A stretch of DNA of 15,504 nt from CAIWCD01 sp043782365 (lineage in GTDB: Bacteria > Myxococcota > Myxococcia > Myxococcales > 40CM-4-68-19), in NCBI GenBank assembly GCA_043782365.1, contig JAYWAO010000209.1:1-15504 (forward strand), read 5' to 3'. Numbering within the stretch: position 1 is the first letter of the stretch; each line of letters opens with the position of its first letter. Positions 1 to 4,888 of this stretch are shown here, in pieces. A program made the translations under genes and the position numbers. Under the pieces are notes generated by a model, which had not been told where the DNA came from, made no database searches, and worked only from the letters and a program-made list of their open reading frames with translations.

Positions 1-225
1 GGTACGGGGGCGGAGCCCCTGTACAGGCGAGGGCCGAAAGGCCCAGCCCCCAGATCTGGATCAGACCCGATTTGGCGGTCTCGGCCCCGCTGCCACTCCG
101 TTTCCGCGCTGCGGCCCAGCTACACGTGCCCTGGACCCGACCGGCGGGAACTGCACCCTCGCGCGAGGCGGGGTCTTTACACAGCCCCGCCCTCTGCGAG
201 ACAAAGCGGCCCCTCCGCCGTTCGA
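1..225. other. Noncoding leader region with tandem hairpins
   Basis: I see no convincing gene here; open frames across it are GC-driven. It holds two adjacent hairpins. The first, at 2-24, has a stem of about 10 bp (outer GTAC/GTAC, one G.T pair, inner GGGGC/GCCCC) and a GGA loop. The second, at 31-44, is GGGCC-GAAA-GGCCC with a GNRA-type tetraloop. A perfect 10-bp palindrome CCAGATCTGG follows at 50-59. No T-tract follows either hairpin, so termination of a gene lying upstream of the window is possible but not shown. A TTTACA at 176-181 could be a -35 for the gene at 226, but the matching -10 (about 200-205, GACAAA) is poor. Confidence 0.5.
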
Positions 226-756
226 GTGCCTCGCGGGGGCCCAGGAGTCCCCGCCTTGCTGCTCCTCCTCGCCGTCCTCGGCGCCGCGCTTCCGCAGACC
301 GCTCCGCTCCAGCTCCGGCTCGACGAGAGCGCGCTCCGCCAGGTGCAGTCGCAGCCGCGCATGATCGACCTGAGCCGCGCCAACACCCTCGGCGGGCAGC
401 AGCAGATCGAGATCATCTCCACCGACGGCTTCCCGGTGCCCCTGCGCAGCCGCTGCTGGACGGTGGCCGGCGGCTACGGGCTCTCCACGGTCTTCGCCTC
501 GATGAGCGGCATCCTCACCGAGGCGTTCACCCGCACCGCCAGCCAGAACGCGACCAAGCGGAGCACGGGCGCGAGCGCGGTGGCGATGAGCGTCGGCGCG
601 CTGGTGGGCCTCCTCCCGGGCGCGCTCTTGGGCAACGAATCGCGCAAGGAAGAGGCGAGCATCAACCGGGGCGTGGTGACGCTGCTCGACGTGGCCGGCA
701 CGGTCGCGCTCGGCTTCGCGATGAACCAGATCTTCAGCACCAAGCCGATCTTCTAG
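226..756 (+). CDS. Hypothetical exported/membrane protein, 176 aa
   Basis: I do not recognise this protein. The GTG start is chosen because it gives an N-terminus resembling a signal peptide or anchor (hydrophobic run at about 9-22, PALLLLLAVLGAAL). The frame is open further upstream, but I see no better start and no clear Shine-Dalgarno. After a polar segment (about 30-75) come two more hydrophobic, Gly/Ala-rich segments at about 115-136 and 148-168 that could be membrane helices, separated by a charged loop (GNESRKEEASINRG). The C-terminus is short and basic/aromatic. A single Cys lies at about 77. The gene converges on rimI with an 18-base gap and stands alone on its strand. Coding status rests on the long hydrophobic pattern and the tight convergent junction; function is unknown. 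Confidence 0.65.
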   Translation: MPRGGPGVPALLLLLAVLGAALPQTAPLQLRLDESALRQVQSQPRMIDLSRANTLGGQQQIEIISTDGFPVPLRSRCWTVAGGYGLSTVFASMSGILTEAFTRTASQNATKRSTGASAVAMSVGALVGLLPGALLGNESRKEEASINRGVVTLLDVAGTVALGFAMNQIFSTKPIF

Positions 757-776
757 AGGCGTCGAGGGGGGCGCCT
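757..776. terminator. Possible bidirectional terminator between convergent genes
   Basis: An imperfect inverted repeat AGGCGT / GCGCCT (5 Watson-Crick pairs plus one T.G) encloses an 8-base G-rich loop. It lies directly after the stop codon of the 226-756 gene and overlaps the last bases of rimI on the other strand. There is no U-tract, so assignment as a terminator is inference from position and structure. Confidence 0.3.
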
Positions 777-1272
777 AGAACCCGCGCTCCTGCAGCGTCC
801 GGGTCATCACGATCGCGTCCTCGCCCTCCTCCGAGTAATACTTCTTCCGCACGCCCACCCGCTCGTAGCCGAGGCCCCCATAGAGCGCCTGGGCGGCCAC
901 GTTCGAGCGGCGCACCTCCAGCGTGAGCACCGCGCTGCCAGCCCGCCGGGCCCGCGCCTCGGTCTCCTCGAGCAGCTGCCGCGCGATCCCCTGCCGGCGA
1001 TGGGCGGGCGCGCAGGCAACGTTGAGGATGTGGATCTCGTCGTGGACCACCCAGAAGTGGACGAAGCCTGCGATCTCGCACGCTGCTCCCGGCTGCCCCG
1101 ACGCTGGCGGAAGGACCGCCAAGAGGAGCGTGCTCCACTCCTGCTGCAGCTCCTTGAGGAACTGCGCAGGGCCCCATGGCTTGGGAAACGACGCGCGCTC
1201 GATGGCCACCACCGCCTCCACGTCGCCGGGCTCCATCCGGCGCAGCGTCGGCGTGCCCTGGGCCAGGGTCAC
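775..1272 (-). CDS. rimI: Ribosomal protein S18-alanine N-acetyltransferase RimI
   Basis: A GNAT-fold acetyltransferase that in the family transfers acetyl from acetyl-CoA to the N-terminal alanine of ribosomal protein S18 in the cytoplasm. At 165 aa it is close to the family's usual length. The acetyl-CoA pyrophosphate-binding motif R-x-x-G-x-A is at about 92-97 (RRQGIA). The RimI signature follows: LEVRRSN at 118-124, whose Glu119 corresponds to the catalytic Glu of E. coli RimI, then ALYGGLGY (Tyr131 matching the catalytic Tyr), and RKKYYSEEGEDAIVM near the C-terminus, a pattern typical of RimI rather than generic GNATs. The GTG start at 1272 overlaps the stop of the upstream SurA-N-like gene in a GTGA junction, so the two are probably translationally coupled. 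Nearby tsaB/tsaD, frequent rimI partners, are not in the window. Confidence 0.9.
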   Translation of the reverse strand: MTLAQGTPTLRRMEPGDVEAVVAIERASFPKPWGPAQFLKELQQEWSTLLLAVLPPASGQPGAACEIAGFVHFWVVHDEIHILNVACAPAHRRQGIARQLLEETEARARRAGSAVLTLEVRRSNVAAQALYGGLGYERVGVRKKYYSEEGEDAIVMTRTLQERGF

Positions 1273-1964
1273 GGCGCGCCCGGGCCCTGTTCATCGAACG
1301 CGTCGAGCACGCGCACCGCCGCCCGGCTGCGCAGCCCGGCGAGCAGCTCGGTGAGCAGGCGCTCGTACTTGTCGCGCTGCAGGCGCTGCCGCAGCTCCTC
1401 GCGCTGGACCTTCGAGAGCGCGCCGGCGCCGCGGGCGGCCTCGTCGAGCTCGGCGTCGCGCAGCTGGGAGGGGAGGCGCAGGCGGCTGTCGAGGTAGCGG
1501 GCCACCCGCAGCGAGCGGGCGAGGACGAGGCCTACCTCGTCGTCGGTGAGCTCGAGCTGGCGGAGGAAGGTCTCGTAGGCCACTGCGGTGGGGAACTTCT
1601 CGCGCAGGCGGCGCTGCTCGCGCTCGAGGTCGAGCTTGTCGAGGTCGAACAGCCGCAGGCGCTCCACCTCGGCGAGCACCACCCGCTCGTCCACCAGGCG
1701 CCGGAGCGTGGCGGCGAGCAGCGCGCGGCCCAGGCTGACGTCGGCCACCTGCGCTCCGCGCAGCAGCACCAGCTGGATGCGGGCCTCGGCCTCCAGCTCG
1801 CTCAGCGTGATGGTCTGGGCCTCCACCACCGCCACCACCTCGTCGAGCAAGCGGCGCCCCTGCGCGGCCGCGGGCAGCGCAGCGCAGGCGAGCGCGAGAC
1901 CGGCGAGGACCGCGCGGGCGGGCGAGCGGACGGCCGAGCGGCAGGAGGTGCGGCAGATCTTCAC
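1269..1964 (-). CDS. SurA N-terminal-domain-like periplasmic protein lacking a PPIase domain
   Basis: A predicted exported chaperone-like protein of about 231 aa. The chosen GTG start (1964) gives MKICRTSC followed by a hydrophobic stretch ending in ALPAAAQG, a good signal peptide with AxA cleavage; a second GTG lies one codon upstream, and a longer TTG frame runs into the dnaJ start and is unlikely. The mature N-terminus (RRLLDEVVAVVEAQTITLSELEAEARIQ) fits the SurA/PpiC-type opening of a Val-rich strand followed by 'ITLSEL'. The rest is charged and helical. No parvulin domain is present, so isomerase activity is not expected; the family role inferred is binding unfolded envelope proteins. 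It overlaps rimI by four bases (GTGA) and is divergent from dnaJ across about 77 bases. I see no clear SD. Confidence 0.75.
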   Translation of the reverse strand: MKICRTSCRSAVRSPARAVLAGLALACAALPAAAQGRRLLDEVVAVVEAQTITLSELEAEARIQLVLLRGAQVADVSLGRALLAATLRRLVDERVVLAEVERLRLFDLDKLDLEREQRRLREKFPTAVAYETFLRQLELTDDEVGLVLARSLRVARYLDSRLRLPSQLRDAELDEAARGAGALSKVQREELRQRLQRDKYERLLTELLAGLRSRAAVRVLDAFDEQGPGAP

Positions 1965-2003
1965 CACCCCAGGGTAGCAGACGTCTTTCTCGTCCGCCTT
2001 GGT

Positions 2004-2032
2004 TTGACCGGTGCGCAACCCGTGCTTACGTT
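2004..2032 (+). promoter_or_regulatory. Putative sigma70-type promoter of dnaJ, near-leaderless
   Basis: TTGACC at 2004-2009 and TACGTT at 2027-2032 are separated by 17 bases, a vegetative -35/-10 arrangement. Only 9 bases separate the -10 from the dnaJ ATG, and those bases (CCCGGCGCA) contain no Shine-Dalgarno. Transcription would start at or within a few bases of the ATG. The -10 is a weak match, so this is an inference. Confidence 0.45.
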
Positions 2033-2041
2033 CCCGGCGCA

Positions 2042-3217
2042 ATGTCCAACGACGCCCCCAAAGACCTCTACGCGGCGCTCGGCGTCTCGAAGACCGCGAG
2101 CCACGTCGAGATCAAGAAGGCCTACCGCAAGCTCGCCAAGAAGCACCACCCGGACGTCAACCCCGGCGACAAGAAGGCGGAGGAGAAGTTCAAGGACGTC
2201 TCCACCGCCTTCGAGGTGCTCGGCGACGAGAAGAAGCGCGCCCTCTACGACGAGTTCGGCGAGCTCGCCACCCACTCGGGCTTCGACGAGAAGAAGGCCC
2301 GCGCGGTCCGCGACTACCAGCGGTCCGCGCAGGAGTCGGGCTTCGGCCAAGGCGGCGGATTCGGGGGCCCGGGGTCCGGCGGGCCCGAAGGCTTCGACCC
2401 GGGCGACCTGGGCTCGATGTTCGGCGACCTGTTCTCGCGCCGCCAGACTGCCCGCACCCGGCGCACGCGCGCGGAGCCCGTGCCCGGCGCCGACGTCGAG
2501 GCGACGCTGGAGCTCGACCTGCGCGAGGCGGTGCTGGGCAGCGAGCGCGAGGTCAGCTACCAGCGGCCGCACCCGTGCAAGACCTGCCACGGCTCTGGCC
2601 AGCGGCAGGGCGGCCGCACCCACCCCTGCCCCGAGTGCGACGGCAGCGGCGAGGCGCGCGCCGACAACGGCCTCTTGCGCGGACCGTGCCCGCGCTGCCA
2701 CGGCGAGGGGCGGGTCCACGACGCGTGCGGCACTTGCAGCGGCAGCGGCCAGGAGTATGAGCAGGCGCGGATCAAGCTGAAGATCCCCGCGGGCATCGAG
2801 GCCGGCTCCAAGATGCGGCTCGCGGGCCAGGGCGCGCCGGGCAGCCGCGGCGGCAACCCGGGCGACCTCTACCTCAAGATTTCGCTGCGCCCGCACCCGC
2901 TGGTGCGCGTCTCCGGGCGCGACCTCTCGATGCCCCTCGCGGTCACGGTGGGCGAGGCGCTGCTCGGCGCCGAGGTCACCGCGCAGACCTTCGAGGGCAA
3001 CGTGAAGCTGAAGATCCCGCCGGGCTCCCAGAGCGGCCGCAAGCTGCGCCTGCGCGGCCGCGGCCTGCCTGCACCCAAGGCCGGCACGGGCGACCGCGGC
3101 GACCTCTACCTCGAGCTGCAGCTCCAGCTCCCTCCCGACTCCCCAGAGGCGCGCGAGGCGGTCGCGGCCCTCGAGAAGCTCTACACCGAGAGCGTGCGGC
3201 GCGACCTCGGCCTGTGA
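2042..3217 (+). CDS. dnaJ: Class A (type I) chaperone DnaJ
   Basis: An Hsp40 co-chaperone that stimulates DnaK ATPase activity and delivers unfolded clients in the cytoplasm. At 391 aa it is near the usual length. The J domain spans about 8-73, with the essential HPD tripeptide at 36-38. A Gly/Phe-rich linker lies at about 100-132 (FGQGGGFGGPG, MFGDLFSRR). All four zinc-binding CxxCxGxG repeats are intact: Cys179/182, 196/199, 216/219 and 229/232. Two beta-rich C-terminal substrate domains follow (about 240-365) and the protein ends in a short helix. It is not next to dnaK or grpE here, so it could be the main DnaJ or an extra copy. The ATG lacks an SD and sits 9 bases after a promoter-like -10. 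The HEAT-repeat gene follows 93 bases downstream on the same strand. Confidence 0.95.
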   Translation: MSNDAPKDLYAALGVSKTASHVEIKKAYRKLAKKHHPDVNPGDKKAEEKFKDVSTAFEVLGDEKKRALYDEFGELATHSGFDEKKARAVRDYQRSAQESGFGQGGGFGGPGSGGPEGFDPGDLGSMFGDLFSRRQTARTRRTRAEPVPGADVEATLELDLREAVLGSEREVSYQRPHPCKTCHGSGQRQGGRTHPCPECDGSGEARADNGLLRGPCPRCHGEGRVHDACGTCSGSGQEYEQARIKLKIPAGIEAGSKMRLAGQGAPGSRGGNPGDLYLKISLRPHPLVRVSGRDLSMPLAVTVGEALLGAEVTAQTFEGNVKLKIPPGSQSGRKLRLRGRGLPAPKAGTGDRGDLYLELQLQLPPDSPEAREAVAALEKLYTESVRRDLGL

Positions 3218-3225
3218 TAGTCCAC

Positions 3226-3295
3226 GGCGCCGCTGAGTGAAGCCCGGCAGCAGCAAGCGGCACCACACCAGCGCTCTTGGAAGAGGGCGCCGCTG
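3226..3295 (+). repeat. 10-bp direct repeat in the dnaJ-HEAT gene gap
   Basis: The intergenic gap at 3218-3310 contains an exact 10-base repeat, GGCGCCGCTG, at 3226-3235 and 3286-3295. Its core GGCGCC is itself palindromic. It could be chance in high-GC DNA or paired operator-like sites. No strong promoter is obvious in the gap, so the downstream gene may be read through from dnaJ. Confidence 0.3.
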
Positions 3296-3310
3296 CAAAG
3301 GATCGTCTCG

Positions 3311-4123
3311 ATGGGTCTGTTCGACATGCTCGGCATCGGCGGCACGGCAGCGGAGCGCTCTGCGCGCAGCGTCGCCAAGCTGCAAAAGAAGGTGATCGAG
3401 AAGTTCGGGCCACCCGAGAACCGCCAGGGCGCGGTCGAGGAGCTGGGCCAGCTGCGCTCCGAGGGGGCCATCGACGCGCTCTTGATGCGCTTCACCATCC
3501 GCATCGACCCGGGCATCACCGACGACGACGAGAAGAAGCGCGCGCTCGACCTGATCGTCGACGCGGGCGAGCTGGCGCTGCCGTCGATCAAGAAGTTCAT
3601 CGCCACCCGCGACGAGATCTCCTGGCCGCTGAAGGCGCTGGGCGATCTGGTGCCCGAGTTCGAGGTGGTCAAGGTCCTCGTCGAGACGCTCAAGAAGTGC
3701 GCGGGCGAGTACGCGCGGGTGCCCGAGAAGAAGGTGCTGCTGCTCCACGCGGCCGCCGCCCACAAGGGCGTGGAGCTGGTCGCCGCCGCCCTGCCCTTCC
3801 TCGACGACATGGACGACGGGGTGGTGATCGCCGCCGCCGAGGTGATCGCCGTGCAGGCCGCGCAGGACCTCCCCGCGGCTGGGGCGCCCTCGCCGGCCGA
3901 CCCCGCCGCCGCGGCGACCACGGCCTCGATCGAGGCGGGCCGCGAGCCGCTCATCCAGACCTTCTTGCGCGCGCACGAGCAGAAGAACCAGCGCATCAAG
4001 GACGCGCTGGCGGGGATGCTCGCCGAGTCGCACTGGGACGTGAAGGGCTATACCCCGAAGGTCGAGGCCGCGCTGGACGGCGGGTACAAGCTCGACTCGA
4101 AGGGGAAGGTGGTGCGCAAGTAG
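3311..4123 (+). CDS. HEAT-repeat protein of unknown function, 270 aa
   Basis: A predicted soluble alpha-helical repeat protein with no signal peptide, so probably cytoplasmic. The ATG start is preceded by AAAGGA about 9 bases upstream. After a short hydrophobic N-terminus (MGLFDMLGIGG), paired helices of HEAT type are visible: about 36-60 (NRQGAVEELGQLRSEGAIDALLMRF), 73-98 (EKKRALDLIVDAGELALPSIKKFI), 103-127 (EISWPLKALGDLVPEFEVVKVLVETL) and 140-185 (LLLHAAAAHKGVELVAAALPFL, then VVIAAAEVIAV). An Ala/Pro-rich insert (about 190-220) separates these from a final helical pair and a Lys-rich tail (LDSKGKVVRK). HEAT arrays normally mediate protein-protein contacts; no partner can be named. It follows dnaJ by 93 bases and converges on udk with only 4 bases between the stop codons. 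Confidence 0.85.
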   Translation: MGLFDMLGIGGTAAERSARSVAKLQKKVIEKFGPPENRQGAVEELGQLRSEGAIDALLMRFTIRIDPGITDDDEKKRALDLIVDAGELALPSIKKFIATRDEISWPLKALGDLVPEFEVVKVLVETLKKCAGEYARVPEKKVLLLHAAAAHKGVELVAAALPFLDDMDDGVVIAAAEVIAVQAAQDLPAAGAPSPADPAAAATTASIEAGREPLIQTFLRAHEQKNQRIKDALAGMLAESHWDVKGYTPKVEAALDGGYKLDSKGKVVRK

Positions 4124-4131
4124 CGCGCTAC
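4120..4131. terminator. 12-bp palindrome spanning both convergent stop codons
   Basis: GTAGCGCGCTAC is a perfect 12-base palindrome. It contains the TAG stop of the HEAT-repeat gene (4121-4123) and, on the other strand, the TAG stop of udk (4128-4130). With no loop bases or T-tract it is a poor intrinsic terminator; the symmetry arises from two genes ending head-on. Confidence 0.25.
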
Positions 4132-4748
4132 CCCAGCCGCTGCCGCACCACGCCCGTCAAGAGCTCGGTCGCGATGTCGTTGTTCCCGCCGTGCGGGATG
4201 ATCACGTCGGCGTAGCGCTTGCTCGGCTCGACGAAGCCGAAGTGCATCGGCCGCACCGTGCGGAAGTACTGCTCCACCACGCCGTCGAAGTCGCGGCCGC
4301 GCTCCTTGATGTCGCGGGAGAGGCGGCGGATGACGCGCACGTCGGGGTCGGAGTCGACGAAGACCTTGACGTCGAGCAGCTTGCGCACGGGCTCGAGCGC
4401 CAGCACCAGGATGCCCTCGACGATGAGGGCGTCGCCCGGGCTCACCCGGATGCTCTCGTCGGTGCGCGAGTGCTGCGTGAAGCTGTAGATCGGCTTGTTG
4501 ATCGCCCGGCCCGCCTGCAGCTCCGCGATGTGCTCGCAGAAGAGCGCGGTGTCGAAGGCGTCGGGGTGGTCGAAGTTGAACGCCTTGCGCTCCTCCATCG
4601 GCACGTCCGAGAGGTCGCGGTAGTACGAGTCCTGGTCGAGGAACGCCACCGGGTGGCCGGCGAGCCGCTCGACCAGCCGCCGCGCGACCGTGGTCTTGCC
4701 GGAGGCCGTACCGCCTGCGATGCCGATGGTGAGGGGCTTGGTAGGCAC
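4128..4748 (-). CDS. udk: Uridine kinase
   Basis: Phosphorylates uridine or cytidine to UMP or CMP using a nucleoside triphosphate, in pyrimidine salvage. At 206 aa it matches bacterial Udk. The P-loop GGTASGKT is at 12-19. Other family signatures appear in order: QDSYYRDLSD (39-48), FNFDHPDAFD (57-66) for nucleoside binding, YSFTQHSR (88-95), the Walker-B-like LIVEGIL (108-114), the lid with RRLSRDIKERGRD (141-153), and ADVIIPHGG near the C-terminus. The GTG start places the P-loop 11 residues in, as expected; no SD is seen. A promoter-like pair lies 6 bases upstream of the GTG. The gene is monocistronic here, convergent with the HEAT-repeat gene and divergent from the Clp operon. Confidence 0.93.
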   Translation of the reverse strand: MPTKPLTIGIAGGTASGKTTVARRLVERLAGHPVAFLDQDSYYRDLSDVPMEERKAFNFDHPDAFDTALFCEHIAELQAGRAINKPIYSFTQHSRTDESIRVSPGDALIVEGILVLALEPVRKLLDVKVFVDSDPDVRVIRRLSRDIKERGRDFDGVVEQYFRTVRPMHFGFVEPSKRYADVIIPHGGNNDIATELLTGVVRQRLG

Positions 4749-4754
4749 GCGCGG

Positions 4755-4784
4755 CGTCTACCAAGGGAGGGGGGCAAGTAGCAA
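4755..4784 (-). promoter_or_regulatory. Weak candidate promoter of udk
   Basis: On the minus strand, TTGCTA (4779-4784) and TAGACG (4755-4760) are 18 bases apart, and the -10 ends 6 bases before the udk GTG. Neither hexamer is a strong match (4/6 and 3/6 to consensus). If real, the transcript would begin at or just inside the start codon. The divergent gap 4749-4888 also holds a perfect 14-bp palindrome at 4793-4806. Confidence 0.25.
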
Positions 4785-4792
4785 GGTCTCAT

Positions 4793-4806
4793 GCCCGGCG
4801 CCGGGC
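4793..4806. repeat. 14-bp perfect palindrome in the udk/Clp divergent gap
   Basis: GCCCGGCGCCGGGC is perfectly self-complementary and lies roughly 45 bases upstream of udk and 83 upstream of the Clp gene. It could be a dimeric regulator site shared by both genes, but such GC palindromes also arise by chance in DNA of this composition. No regulator gene is adjacent. Confidence 0.3.
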
Positions 4807-4888
4807 GCGGGTCGCCCCCAACGACTGTGGACGCGCGCAGCGCGAACTCCCTTGCACCGGGCGATCCCCTCAGCGAGGATGCCGCACG

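Noticed and set aside
1..926. 284-codon frame from 72 to 926
   Set aside because: Arg/Pro/Ala-rich shadow crossing the unknown membrane-protein gene and the end of rimI.
1269..2042. TTG start at 2042 for the SurA-N-like gene
   Set aside because: It would run into the dnaJ start and put the signal peptide more than 25 residues inside; the GTG at 1964 places it at the N-terminus.
1961..4033. 690-codon minus-strand open frame
   Set aside because: It is antisense to dnaJ and the HEAT-repeat gene, has low-complexity Arg/Leu/Ala/Gly composition and no recognisable domain; typical of third-position GC bias.
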